Assembly: GCA_019415705.1 (NCBI GenBank) | Contig: DXYS01000092.1 | Location: 147,232-203,407 of the forward strand | Source: Bacteroidales bacterium | GTDB taxonomy: Bacteria; Bacteroidota; Bacteroidia; Bacteroidales; Muribaculaceae | Direction: 5' to 3' | DNA length: 56,176 bases | In this document: in pieces, positions 16,476-25,419 of the stretch | How the letters are laid out: each line of letters starts with the position of its first letter | How positions within the stretch are numbered: the first letter of the stretch is position 1 | Notes under the pieces: model-generated | Database searches by the model: none | What the model was told of the DNA's origin: nothing | Seen by the model: only the letters and a program-made list of their open reading frames with translations | Program-made: the position numbers and the translations under genes

Positions 16476-17207
16476 ATGTGGAAGTGGATATTTATCGGCG
16501 TGGGAATTTATGCTGCAATCTGCATCAGTCTGGCATTCCGCACCAATAAAGACCGGCTCAAATGCCCTAAATGCGGAAAAAAACGCTTTCGACAGGACTA
16601 CGACGGCTTCAATCCCGCCGTGGGATACACGCGAATCGAGTACGACCCGATCGGTTATCAATGGACCTTTGTGAACGGCACCGCAAGCCTCAACGTGCTT
16701 GAAAAACGCGACGAGAGGCGCTATTGGAAAGACCACCGCAAGTTCGTGTGCGAAAACTGCGGCCACGTGCTCAAAGAGGAAGATTGCGAGGCTTCGAGCC
16801 GCACCCTGAGCGGTGCACGCACGCAGTGCCCCGTCTGCGACAGCACAAACTACGAATTCTGGTTCGAGAACCGCGTCGACACACGCAACCTGCTCGAAGG
16901 AGACTACAAAGAACGCTGCCGCGACTGCGGACACACCGAGTCCCACCACTATCGCCATGAAGTAGACGACCGTACAATTGCCGCCATGCAAGCCGAAAAA
17001 GAACGCGACCACGCCAAATTCATGCGCAAACAGGAAAAATACTTCCAAGAGCATCACTGGGAGCCCAAGAAATACACCATTTCCGACCCGGATACCGGCA
17101 CACGCCTGACTCTCACGCAGGCATCGAAATACAGCAGCACCGAGTACCGCGACAACAAAGGCCGCTATTGGACCAAAACAGGCTCCAACACTTTCCGACG
17201 AAATTAG
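16476..17207 (+). CDS. Unrecognised membrane-anchored protein with CxxC zinc ribbons
   Basis: The protein has 243 residues. It begins with one hydrophobic anchor (WIFIGVGIYAAICISLAF). Four CxxC pairs follow: CPKCGKKRF, CENCGHVL, CPVCDSTNY and CRDCGHTE, enough for two zinc ribbons. The last 90 residues are basic and helical with a KFMRKQEKYFQ stretch. I do not recognise a family with known function. The gene has its own strong promoter and lies between tcdA and a copy of the tcdA 3' end, so it was probably inserted as a unit. Confidence 0.75.
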   Translation: MWKWIFIGVGIYAAICISLAFRTNKDRLKCPKCGKKRFRQDYDGFNPAVGYTRIEYDPIGYQWTFVNGTASLNVLEKRDERRYWKDHRKFVCENCGHVLKEEDCEASSRTLSGARTQCPVCDSTNYEFWFENRVDTRNLLEGDYKERCRDCGHTESHHYRHEVDDRTIAAMQAEKERDHAKFMRKQEKYFQEHHWEPKKYTISDPDTGTRLTLTQASKYSSTEYRDNKGRYWTKTGSNTFRRN

Positions 17208-17330
17208 TCGGTCACCTCGTTTCAATAACAAATCACATTAATTTTGAAATAGAGGGCTTCCTGTTATTTTTTAAAGCAAGCCCACTGGTAAAAGTATAGA
17301 TTAGCCAACAATTCTGTCATGGCTAAAAAT

Positions 17331-17468
17331 TCCGGCCGAGCAGGGCGACACATGGTCGACCCGCAAAGCCGCCGTCAACGACACCTTCGCACCGGCCGTG
17401 GCCGCCTTCGGCCTCACTCTCGCCTCACTCGTCCTCAAAGACATATACGCCAAAACGTCATAAACTCC
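17331..17468 (+). pseudogene. Duplicated 3' end of tcdA
   Basis: These 138 bases match 16256-16393 at a constant offset of 1075 with no gaps and seven mismatches. The tcdA frame is intact through the stop codon but there is no start. It reads about 43 residues with three amino-acid changes against the complete gene. It directly precedes the promoter of the sigma-54 activator gene. Confidence 0.92.
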
Positions 17469-17486
17469 GCAAATTTCGGCATACAC

Positions 17487-17517
17487 TTGTCCGTCAGCCC
17501 CTGATTTTGTAACTTTG
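17487..17517 (+). promoter_or_regulatory. Promoter of the sigma-54-type activator gene
   Basis: TTG (17487-17489), 20 bases, then TAACTTTG (17510-17517). The ATG at 17544 follows 27 bases later. Confidence 0.75.
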
Positions 17518-17543
17518 CATATTAAAACCAACGGATTGTATTT

Positions 17544-18800
17544 ATGCCACAAGACCTGATATCACAGACCGAGATACCCGAAGATGTCCGACAGGCCAAA
17601 CTGCGCCTCGGCATTGTCGGCAACGCGCCGGCCCTTCAGGTGGCCGTAGCCCGCGCAATACGCGTGGCGCCGATAGACCTTTCGGTCCTCGTCATCGGCG
17701 AAAGCGGCTCCGGCAAAGAGTTTTTCCCGCAGATAATACATCTCTACAGCTCGCGCAAGCACTCAAAATACATCGCCGTCAACTGCGGCGCCATCCCCGA
17801 GGGTACAATCGACTCCGAGTTATTCGGTCACGAGAAAGGGGCCTTCACCGGCGCTGTCGCCTCACGCAAAGGCTACTTCGAGGAAGCCGACGGCGGCACA
17901 ATATTTCTCGACGAAGTCGCCGAGCTGCCGCTGACGACACAGGCGCGTCTGCTGCGTGTGCTCGAGACGGGCGAGTTCCTGAAAGTCGGCTCGTCGACAG
18001 TCCAGAAAACAAACATACGCGTCGTAGCCGCCACAAACGTCGACCTCATCAAAGCCGTCGCCGACGGACGTTTCCGCGAAGACCTCTACTACCGTCTCTC
18101 GACCGTACAGATTAACATCCCGCCGCTGCGTGACCGCGGTGACGACATAATGCTGCTGTCTCGAAAATTCGCGTCAGACTTCGCCGAGAAATATCGCACG
18201 GCGCCCGTCACATTCGCCGAATCGGCCCGGCAGGTCCTCCTCCACTATCACTGGCCCGGCAACGTCCGCCAGCTCAAAAACATCGTCGAACAGATGGCCC
18301 TCTTTGAGAGCGGCAAGAGCATCGACGCCTCCGTTGTCGGCAACTACCTCCCGGCCAACGCCACCGTCTACACCCCGGCCTTGTCGAGCGCTGCAGGCGG
18401 AGCACACAGCTATGAGCGCGAGCGCGAGATGCTGTTCAGCATGATTTTCAGACTCCAGAAACAGATTGAGGAGCTCCGGAGCGATGAGCGACGCTTTGTC
18501 GACGACATCGTCAACATTGACCGTCAGCCCGACGACAGCGGCAACCCAGCTGACGCCGACAAATTGACATCGACATCGCTCGTGCGCTGCAGCGACCTCG
18601 ACCGCGTCAGCCCGATCTTCGACAAAATGCGGCGCCGCAACGACGACGAGACCGTCCCGCTGTCGCTCGAACAGGAGGAACGTCAGGCCATCGCCGACGC
18701 CCTCGAACGCAACAGCGGACGACGCAAAATAGCCGCACGCGAGCTCGGCATCTCCGAGCGGACACTTTACCGTAAAATAAAAGAGTATGGCCTCGAATAA
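17544..18800 (+). CDS. Sigma-54-interacting transcriptional activator, no receiver domain
   Basis: The protein has 418 residues. The AAA+ domain starts almost at the N-terminus: Walker A GESGSGKE (52-59), the sigma-54 contact loop GAFTGA (99-104), Walker B GGTIFLDEV, and RFREDLYYRL. A Fis-type helix-turn-helix closes the protein (RRKIAARELGISERTLYRKIKEYGL). No receiver or sensing domain precedes the ATPase, so activity may be controlled by level or by another protein. It overlaps lptE by 14 bases, an order I recognise as common in Bacteroidales, so it probably belongs to envelope biogenesis. Confidence 0.93.
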   Translation: MPQDLISQTEIPEDVRQAKLRLGIVGNAPALQVAVARAIRVAPIDLSVLVIGESGSGKEFFPQIIHLYSSRKHSKYIAVNCGAIPEGTIDSELFGHEKGAFTGAVASRKGYFEEADGGTIFLDEVAELPLTTQARLLRVLETGEFLKVGSSTVQKTNIRVVAATNVDLIKAVADGRFREDLYYRLSTVQINIPPLRDRGDDIMLLSRKFASDFAEKYRTAPVTFAESARQVLLHYHWPGNVRQLKNIVEQMALFESGKSIDASVVGNYLPANATVYTPALSSAAGGAHSYEREREMLFSMIFRLQKQIEELRSDERRFVDDIVNIDRQPDDSGNPADADKLTSTSLVRCSDLDRVSPIFDKMRRRNDDETVPLSLEQEERQAIADALERNSGRRKIAARELGISERTLYRKIKEYGLE

Positions 18801-19317
18801 GCTTCTGAAAACACTGCGTTTCGTTCTGCCGCTGATAATGCTTGCGACAGCCCTGCCGGCATGCCGCATAAGCTATAAATTCAACGGCTCGGCGCTCGAT
18901 TACACTGTCTACAAGACCATACACGTCTCCGACTTCCCGATACGCGCCGCTTTGGTCTACCCACCCCTGCAGCAAACCTTTGAGAACGAGCTGCTCGACT
19001 ACATAGCGCGCAACACCCGTCTGCAGGTCGTCGATAACGCATCCGACCTCCAGCTCGAAGGCGAGATTACAGGCTATGCGCTCACCCCGCAGGCCGTCAC
19101 CGAAAACGCCTACGCATCGCAGACCCGTCTGACAATCACCGTCCGCGTAAAATACACTGACAACAAGAACGAGGGCAAGGACATCGACCAGACATTCAGC
19201 GCCTACCGCGACTTTGACTCGTCAGTGATGCTGACCGACGTGCAGGACGACCTCTGCCAACAGATTGCAAAAGAACTCGTAGACCTGATATTCAACGCCA
19301 CCCTCGGCGACTGGTAA
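18787..19317 (+). CDS. lptE: LPS-assembly lipoprotein LptE
   Basis: The protein has 176 residues with a signal peptide and a lipobox-like LPAC, giving a lipid-modified Cys near residue 26. LptE plugs the LptD barrel that inserts lipopolysaccharide into the outer membrane. The mature part has the family's YKFNGSALDY opening, LQLEGEITGY and the C-terminal QIAKELVDLIFN helix. It overlaps the upstream activator gene and is followed 20 bases later by a TPR-like gene and then secG. Confidence 0.88.
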   Translation: MASNKLLKTLRFVLPLIMLATALPACRISYKFNGSALDYTVYKTIHVSDFPIRAALVYPPLQQTFENELLDYIARNTRLQVVDNASDLQLEGEITGYALTPQAVTENAYASQTRLTITVRVKYTDNKNEGKDIDQTFSAYRDFDSSVMLTDVQDDLCQQIAKELVDLIFNATLGDW

Positions 19318-19337
19318 CACACCAAACCGACCTTACC

Positions 19338-20126
19338 ATGAGCGACCGCAAGCTGATTGACAAACTGCTGAACACCCCCGACGCGCTGAGCGCCGACGAA
19401 TTACGCGCGCTCGCCGACGACTGTCCATGCTTCGCACTCCCGGCCATACTGCTGCTGCGTGACCACGCCGGCGAACTGACCGACACAGAGGCCGACACGC
19501 TGCGCACACGTCTCGCCATAAGCGCCGGCGACCGCGACACCCTCTACCGTCTCGCAGCCCCCGGCGCAGACCGGCGCAATTCATTTTATCCGCCGGACAC
19601 ATCCGCTGAGGGCACATCGCCGACCGACAGCGCTATCGACACATTCTTCGCCAACTACGGCTCAGCCGACGACGCCGAGTCACAATTGCTCGAACGCATG
19701 ATATTCAATCCGGCGCCAGATTATGCAGAAGTGCTCGCACGCGAGAGCGGCGAGACGCTCAGCGACGACCTGTCGGATTTCGCCGATCTGACCGGCCGCG
19801 GCAAAAAGCCCGCACCCTCAGACGAGTCAGACAAGTCTGACTCACTCGCCTCATCAGAGCCGCCAGAACAATCCTCCCGTCCTGACAAACCGGCCTCTCC
19901 ACGCCCTGCACCGCCACCCGCCGGCTCGCTCCTAAGCGAGAGTCTTGCCGGAATATTCATAAAACAAGGACGATACGAGCGAGCTTACGAAATTATCTAC
20001 AACTTAAACTTGAAATATCCAAAAAAAAGTATTTACTTTGCAGACCAATTGCGTTTCTTGCAGAAACTTATAAAAATACAAAAACTTGCCGCTCGCACAG
20101 ACAGCAAGACACAGTCCGAAAAATAA
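19338..20126 (+). CDS. Small TPR-like protein of the lptE-secG cluster
   Basis: The protein has 262 residues. The N-terminal 70 residues look helical; the middle is acidic, Ser/Pro/Asp-rich and probably disordered. The conserved part is the C-terminal 60 residues (IFIKQGRYERAYEIIYNLNLKYPKKSIYFADQ, read in pieces), which resembles one TPR unit. The arrangement lptE, this gene, secG is conserved in Bacteroidales, but its function is not known to me. It has no signal peptide, so it is likely cytoplasmic. Confidence 0.8.
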   Translation: MSDRKLIDKLLNTPDALSADELRALADDCPCFALPAILLLRDHAGELTDTEADTLRTRLAISAGDRDTLYRLAAPGADRRNSFYPPDTSAEGTSPTDSAIDTFFANYGSADDAESQLLERMIFNPAPDYAEVLARESGETLSDDLSDFADLTGRGKKPAPSDESDKSDSLASSEPPEQSSRPDKPASPRPAPPPAGSLLSESLAGIFIKQGRYERAYEIIYNLNLKYPKKSIYFADQLRFLQKLIKIQKLAARTDSKTQSEK

Positions 20127-20151
20127 CTCTCGAAACAAGATATATTAAACT

Positions 20152-20535
20152 ATGTACGCTGTAATTATAGTACTGACAGTAATTGTTGCCATCCTCCTGA
20201 TTGGCATCGTTTTAATCCAGAAATCAAAAGGCGGAGGCCTCTCGTCACAGTTTGGCGGAGCCGGTGCCGTAATGGGTGTGCGCCAGACAAACTCATTCCT
20301 TGAGAAAGCCACTTGGACACTTGCCGGCCTCATCGTCCTGCTGTCAATCCTGTCTGCTTTCACCATGCCCAAAGTCAGCGACGCGGCTGCTATCCGCTCA
20401 CAGGCTCCCGTCGAGACTCCCGCTGCTCCCGCAAACCAGTTCGACACTCAGATTCCGGCTGCACCCGCCACTGAGACTCCCGCTGCCGAAGCTCCCGCCG
20501 CTGAAGCTCCTGCTGCCGAGACTCCTGCAAACTGA
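20152..20535 (+). CDS. secG: Preprotein translocase subunit SecG
   Basis: The protein has 127 residues and two membrane segments (2-22 and about 55-75), with the conserved loop IQKSKGGGLSSQFGG between them. SecG assists SecYEG export. The last 45 residues are an Ala/Pro/Glu tail with repeated PAAEA units, longer than in E. coli SecG and probably disordered. Confidence 0.93.
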   Translation: MYAVIIVLTVIVAILLIGIVLIQKSKGGGLSSQFGGAGAVMGVRQTNSFLEKATWTLAGLIVLLSILSAFTMPKVSDAAAIRSQAPVETPAAPANQFDTQIPAAPATETPAAEAPAAEAPAAETPAN

Positions 20536-20589
20536 TTGACCCTACACACCATCATCCCGGCCGGCGCTTGAGCAGTCGGCCGCTTACAC

Positions 20590-21843
20590 ATGTATATGGA
20601 CCGCAAGGACTTTGAAATAATGGCTCCCGTCGGGAGCTATGAGTCTTTGGCCGCTGCCATCGACGCAGGTGCTGACGCCGTTTATTTCGGCGTCGAGCGT
20701 CTCAACATGCGGTCACGCTCGTCGGTAAATTTCACTCTCGACGATTTGCGCAACATCGCTGACACCTGCTCACAGGCAGGAGTCAAGTCATATCTGACCC
20801 TTAACACAATACTCTACGACGACGACCTTGCCGACATGCGCTCCATTGTCGACGCAGTCGCCGTGTCGGGCATTTCGGCCATAATCGCCTCTGACATCGC
20901 GGCGATATCTTACGCGCGTCAGTGCGGCGTCGAGGTGCACATATCCACACAGTGCAACATCTCAAATATCGAAGCCGTGCGCTTTTACGCCGCCTTCGCC
21001 GACACTGTCGTGCTCGCCCGCGAGCTTGACCTCGACCGCGTCAAAGCCATACATCAGGCCATCATCGACGACGACATCCGCGGCCCGCACGGCGGATTGG
21101 TCAAGATAGAGATGTTCTGCCACGGAGCACTCTGCATGGCCGTCTCCGGCAAATGCTATCTGAGCCTCCACGAGATGAACTCGAGCGCCAACCGCGGCGC
21201 CTGCACCCAGATATGCCGCCGCTCTTACGAAGTCACCGACCTCGAGACCGGCGACAAACTCAAAGTCGACAACAAATACATAATGTCGCCCAAAGACCTC
21301 AAGACCATCCACTTCATTGACCGCATGGTTGATGCCGGCGTGAGAGTCTTCAAAATCGAGGGCCGCGCACGCGGACCCGAGTATGTAAGCATCGCCGTCA
21401 GATGCTACTCCGAGGCTCTGCAGGCCGTCTGTGACGGCACATTCTCGCCCGACCGCGTCGCCGACTGGGACGAACGGCTGCGCAGCATCTTCAACCGCGG
21501 CTTCTGGAACGGATATTACCTCGGCCAGCGTCTCGGCGAATGGTCGTCGAAATACGGCTCGTCGGCAACGCGCGTCAAACGATATGCCGCTAAAGGCGTC
21601 AAATACTTCTCAAAGCTCAGGGTCGCAGAGTTCAGGATGGAAGCCGGCGAACTTCACACCGGCGACGAAATCATCATCATCGGCCCGACCACGGGCGCTT
21701 TGATGCTGACCGTCGGCGATATCTATGTCGACCGCACTCCGACCGACACAGCGCGTAAAGGCGACGCGTTCTCCATAGCCGTGCCGTCCAAAATACGCCC
21801 CAGCGACCGCCTGTACGTCTGGGACAAGACCGCTCAGGCCTGA
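20590..21843 (+). CDS. U32-family protein, probable RNA hydroxylation enzyme
   Basis: The protein has 417 residues. It starts with the U32 signature EIMAPVGSYESLAAAIDAGADAVYFGV and has the four-cysteine cluster region FCHGALCMAVSGKC...NRGACTQICR. Members annotated as peptidases (TrhP, RlhA) hydroxylate tRNA or rRNA and carry an iron-sulfur cluster. The length fits the TrhP-like group. The ATG at 20590 is used; an internal ATG two codons later is possible. Confidence 0.88.
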   Translation: MYMDRKDFEIMAPVGSYESLAAAIDAGADAVYFGVERLNMRSRSSVNFTLDDLRNIADTCSQAGVKSYLTLNTILYDDDLADMRSIVDAVAVSGISAIIASDIAAISYARQCGVEVHISTQCNISNIEAVRFYAAFADTVVLARELDLDRVKAIHQAIIDDDIRGPHGGLVKIEMFCHGALCMAVSGKCYLSLHEMNSSANRGACTQICRRSYEVTDLETGDKLKVDNKYIMSPKDLKTIHFIDRMVDAGVRVFKIEGRARGPEYVSIAVRCYSEALQAVCDGTFSPDRVADWDERLRSIFNRGFWNGYYLGQRLGEWSSKYGSSATRVKRYAAKGVKYFSKLRVAEFRMEAGELHTGDEIIIIGPTTGALMLTVGDIYVDRTPTDTARKGDAFSIAVPSKIRPSDRLYVWDKTAQA

Positions 21844-21910
21844 CAGCTGTTTCTACCCCGACTCCTGTAAACACACCGGCCGTCCGAGACATACGGGCCA
21901 CAGACATGAC

Positions 21911-21937
21911 AAAATTGTGCACAAAACGTACAATTTT
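21911..21937. promoter_or_regulatory. Inverted repeat upstream of kduD, candidate operator
   Basis: AAAATTGT (21911-21918) and ACAATTTT (21930-21937) are perfect inverted arms around an 11-base spacer. A possible -7 (TATATTTA) is at 21945-21952. It lies in the 234-base gap before the uronate genes, where no gene is seen. Confidence 0.45.
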
Positions 21938-22077
21938 ATCCTGTTATATTTACTTTTACACCTTTTTTGTACCATAATAGCCTCTCACTTATACTCATTT
22001 CTTACTAATTTAGCCCTGAAAAAACATTCTATTGTCATAATCCTCCTAACCTCATAACAACCTTAAATCATTGAATT

Positions 22078-22872
22078 ATGGTTAACTTCTCTCTTGAGGG
22101 CAAAACCGCCCTTGTCACCGGAGCCGCATACGGCATCGGTCTCGCCATCGCTACAGCATACGCACAAGCCGGCGCAAAAATAGTATTCAACTGCTCGCGT
22201 CAGGAGACGCTCGACCGCGGTCTCAAAGCTTACAAAGAACTTGGCATAGACGCAAAAGGTTATCTCTGCGACGTCACCGACGAAAACGCCGTGCGCGACA
22301 TGATTGCCGACATCGAGAAGACAGTCGGCACCATCGACATCCTCGTCAACAACGCCGGCATTATCAAACGCATCCCGATGGAAGAGATGGACGTCGCCGA
22401 CTTCCGTCGTGTGGTCGACGTCGACCTTATCGCTCCCTTTATCGTCGCGAAGGCCGTGATACCCGGCATGATACGCAAAGGCCACGGCAAAATCATCAAC
22501 ATCTGTTCGATGATGTCGGAGCTCGGCCGCGAAACGGTCAGCGCATACGCAGCGGCAAAAGGCGGTCTGAAAATGCTCACACGCAACATATGTTCCGAAT
22601 TCGGCGCAAACAACATCCAGTGCAACGGCATCGGCCCGGGCTACATCGCCACCGAACAGACAGCTCCGCTGCGCGAAATCCAGCCCGACGGCTCGCGTCA
22701 TCCGTTTGACCAGTTCATCATCTCAAAAACACCGGCCGGACGCTGGGGCACTCCCGAAGACCTCATGGGACCGGCCGTATTCCTCGCATCCGACGCCTCT
22801 GATTTTGTAAACGGACAGATTCTCTATGTCGACGGCGGTATCCTCGCCTATATCGGCAAACAGCCCAAATAA
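22078..22872 (+). CDS. kduD: KduD-like short-chain dehydrogenase
   Basis: The protein has 264 residues. KduD reduces 5-keto-4-deoxyuronate isomer (DKII) to 2-keto-3-deoxygluconate with NADH. The Rossmann loop TGAAYGIG is near residue 15, NNAGI near 90, and the catalytic Ser, Tyr and Lys are in the NICSMMSE and YAAAKGG segments. There is no signal peptide, so it is cytoplasmic. KduI at 25420 supports KduD over a simple gluconate 5-dehydrogenase, which belongs to the same family. It starts the uronate module and the DUF4861 gene follows with no gap. Confidence 0.88.
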   Translation: MVNFSLEGKTALVTGAAYGIGLAIATAYAQAGAKIVFNCSRQETLDRGLKAYKELGIDAKGYLCDVTDENAVRDMIADIEKTVGTIDILVNNAGIIKRIPMEEMDVADFRRVVDVDLIAPFIVAKAVIPGMIRKGHGKIINICSMMSELGRETVSAYAAAKGGLKMLTRNICSEFGANNIQCNGIGPGYIATEQTAPLREIQPDGSRHPFDQFIISKTPAGRWGTPEDLMGPAVFLASDASDFVNGQILYVDGGILAYIGKQPK

Positions 22873-23991
22873 ATGAAACATATTGCATATCTGCTGGCAG
22901 GCCTCCTGCCACTGCTCGCAGGCTGTGGACACAAGCACGTCATCGAGATCGACAACCCGTCTGACATCGACCGTAATGAGATTGTCGGCATACAATTATC
23001 AGAGCTGCAGTCGGTCTGTGGTCAAGAGCCGGTCAGACTGCTTGCCGCCGACGGTAAGGAAATTCCTTACCAGCTCACCTACGACGGCAAACTGATTTTC
23101 CCGGTAGAGGTCAAAGCCTCGGGCAAAACAAGCGTGACCGTCGAGCCGGGCAATCCGGCTCCGGCAGACACATTGGCCTGCGGCGCATTCTACCCCGAGC
23201 GAAAGGACGACCTCACGTGGGAGAACGACCGTGCGGCATACCGCGCATACGGACCGGCGCTGCAGGCCGACGGCGAACACGCCTACGGCTATGACATCTG
23301 GACCAAGTCTGTCACACGCCCCGTAGTCGCCAAACGCTATTACGAAGCGCTTAACCTCGACAAAAGTCTGCATAAGGACTTCGGCGACGGCATGGACACC
23401 TACACCGTCGGACCGACTCTCGGAGGCGGAACGGCTGCACTATTGGACTCGCTCGGCAACATCGTCTATCCGTGGTGCTTCTCCGGTTATGAGATACTCG
23501 ACAACGGCCCCCTGCGCTTTACAGCCCGACTCACTTATGACAGCGGAGAGACACGTCTGATAAGTCTTGACGCCGGCGAGTTTCTCAACCGCACCGCCGT
23601 ACGTTTTGACAGTTGCGACGCCCCGTCGATTGCTCCCGGCATAGTTGTCCACCAGCGCAACGCCGACGGCTACACCCTCGTACCCGACGAGTGCTACATG
23701 GCCTATGCCGACCCGACAGACAACCCTTCGGGCGAAAACGGACTGATTTATGTCGGAGTCATGGCCCCGCAGGCTGACTCGATGTATTACCGGCCGTTCG
23801 ACGAGCCTCAGTTTGGCGAATCTGTCGGCCACATTCTCGCCGCATCAGCCTACACTCCCGGCTCTGACTATGTCTACTACTGGGGCTCGGGCTGGGACAA
23901 AGGATTCATGCCCGACCGAGAGACATGGCTAAAATATCTGTCTGATTTCAATACACGCCTGCGCAATCCTTTAACAATAACAATCAAATAG
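22873..23991 (+). CDS. DUF4861-family lipoprotein
   Basis: The protein has 372 residues. Signal peptide and lipobox LLAGCGHK place the lipid Cys at about residue 18. The body has the DUF4861 pattern (FYPERKDDLTWENDRAAYR, HKDFGDGMDTYTVG and the late YYWGSGWDKG). Members appear in uronate and pectin or ulvan gene clusters of Bacteroidetes; the activity is not established to my knowledge. It starts directly after kduD and is followed two bases later by the EIIC gene, so it belongs to the same transcript. Confidence 0.82.
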   Translation: MKHIAYLLAGLLPLLAGCGHKHVIEIDNPSDIDRNEIVGIQLSELQSVCGQEPVRLLAADGKEIPYQLTYDGKLIFPVEVKASGKTSVTVEPGNPAPADTLACGAFYPERKDDLTWENDRAAYRAYGPALQADGEHAYGYDIWTKSVTRPVVAKRYYEALNLDKSLHKDFGDGMDTYTVGPTLGGGTAALLDSLGNIVYPWCFSGYEILDNGPLRFTARLTYDSGETRLISLDAGEFLNRTAVRFDSCDAPSIAPGIVVHQRNADGYTLVPDECYMAYADPTDNPSGENGLIYVGVMAPQADSMYYRPFDEPQFGESVGHILAASAYTPGSDYVYYWGSGWDKGFMPDRETWLKYLSDFNTRLRNPLTITIK

Positions 23992-23992
23992 A

Positions 23993-25414
23993 ATGGAACA
24001 AGTATTCAGCTATATCATCGGTCTCGGTGCGGCTGTCATGATGCCCGTCATCTTCAGCATCATAGGCATCTGCATCGGACTCAAACCCGGCGACGCTCTC
24101 AAAGCCGGTCTGAAGGTCGGCGTGGGTTTCATCGGACTCTCGATAGTGACCGCCCTGCTGACCTCGGCCCTCGGCCCGGCGCTCAACAAAGTGGTTGAAA
24201 TCTACGACCTGCAGCTCAAAGTGTTCGACATGGGCTGGCCCGCGGCTGCCGCAGTGGCTTACAACACGGCCGTCGGCGCCTTCATTATACCCGTATGCCT
24301 CGGTGTCAACATACTCATGCTGCTCACCAAAACGACACGCACCGTCAACATCGACCTGTGGAACTACTGGCACTTCGCCTTTATCGGCGCCGTGATTTAC
24401 TTCACCAGCGACTCGCTCGCATGGGGATTCTTCGGCGCAATCGTGTGCTATATCATAACTCTTGTCCTCGCTGACCTCACGGCAAAGAAATTTCAGGGCT
24501 TCTACAAAGACATGGACGGCATCTCCATCCCTCAGCCGTTCTGCGCCGGATTCGCGCCCTTCGCATGGATTCTTAACCGCGGTCTTGACAAAGTGCCCGG
24601 CATAGAGAAACTCGAAATAGACGCCGAAGGCCTCAAGAAGAAATTCGGCCTTTTGGGCGAGCCGCTTTTCCTCGGAGTTATCGTAGGCGTCGTCATCGGC
24701 TGCCTCACATGCACATCTTGGTCTGAAATTGTCGACAGCATACCCTACATACTCGGCCTCGGCATCAAGATGGGCGCCGTCATGGAGCTTATCCCCCGCG
24801 TGACCGTGCTGTTTATCGAAGGTCTCAAGCCCATCAGCGACGCGACACGCCGTCTGATAGCCCGCCGGTTTAAAGACGCCGACGGCCTCAACATCGGCAT
24901 GAGCCCGGCTCTCGTCATCGGCCATCCCACCACTCTGGTCGTCTCGCTGCTGCTGATACCCTTCACTCTTGCTCTCGCCGTCATCCTCCCCGGCAATCAG
25001 TTCCTGCCTCTCGCATCGCTCGCCGGCATGTTCTATGTCTTTCCGCTGATACTTCCCTTCACCAAAGGCAGCGTGCTCAAGACATTCATCATCGGCCTTA
25101 TTCTGGTCGTCGGCGGCCTCTACATGGTGACAACCCTCGCACCGGCCTTCACACTCGCCGCAAAAGACGTCTATGAGGTGACAGGCGATTCGACCGTGGC
25201 CATACCTGCCGGATTCGAAGGCGGCTCGTTAGACTTCGCCGCAAGCCCGATGGCTTGGATTATTTACCAGTGCACCGAAAACCTCAAATGGATTGGCGCC
25301 GGTCTGCTCGTCATCATTACAATGGGCATGATGTGGTGGAACCGCGTCAACATCATCCGCAATCAGCGTGCGATGATTGCGGCCGACAGTGATAAATTAC
25401 AAACAACCGAATAA
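23993..25414 (+). CDS. Orphan PTS galactitol-type permease (EIIC)
   Basis: The protein has 473 residues and about ten to twelve membrane segments. It resembles the EIIC component of galactitol PTS transporters (opening FSYIIGLGAAVMMPVIFSIIGI, later PGDALKAGLKVGVGFIGLS and a GHPTT segment). No EIIA, EIIB, HPr or enzyme I gene is in the window, and no EIIA or EIIB domain is fused. Bacteroidetes usually lack a sugar PTS. It therefore probably works as a secondary transporter, and its place between DUF4861 and kduI points to a uronate or ketouronate substrate (inference). It is six bases before kduI. Confidence 0.85.
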   Translation: MEQVFSYIIGLGAAVMMPVIFSIIGICIGLKPGDALKAGLKVGVGFIGLSIVTALLTSALGPALNKVVEIYDLQLKVFDMGWPAAAAVAYNTAVGAFIIPVCLGVNILMLLTKTTRTVNIDLWNYWHFAFIGAVIYFTSDSLAWGFFGAIVCYIITLVLADLTAKKFQGFYKDMDGISIPQPFCAGFAPFAWILNRGLDKVPGIEKLEIDAEGLKKKFGLLGEPLFLGVIVGVVIGCLTCTSWSEIVDSIPYILGLGIKMGAVMELIPRVTVLFIEGLKPISDATRRLIARRFKDADGLNIGMSPALVIGHPTTLVVSLLLIPFTLALAVILPGNQFLPLASLAGMFYVFPLILPFTKGSVLKTFIIGLILVVGGLYMVTTLAPAFTLAAKDVYEVTGDSTVAIPAGFEGGSLDFAASPMAWIIYQCTENLKWIGAGLLVIITMGMMWWNRVNIIRNQRAMIAADSDKLQTTE

Positions 25415-25419
25415 AAGAT

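Noticed and set aside
23984..24925. Minus-strand frame of 313 codons opposite the EIIC gene
   Set aside because: Composition is typical of a shadow of GC-rich codons; the plus-strand membrane protein is certain.
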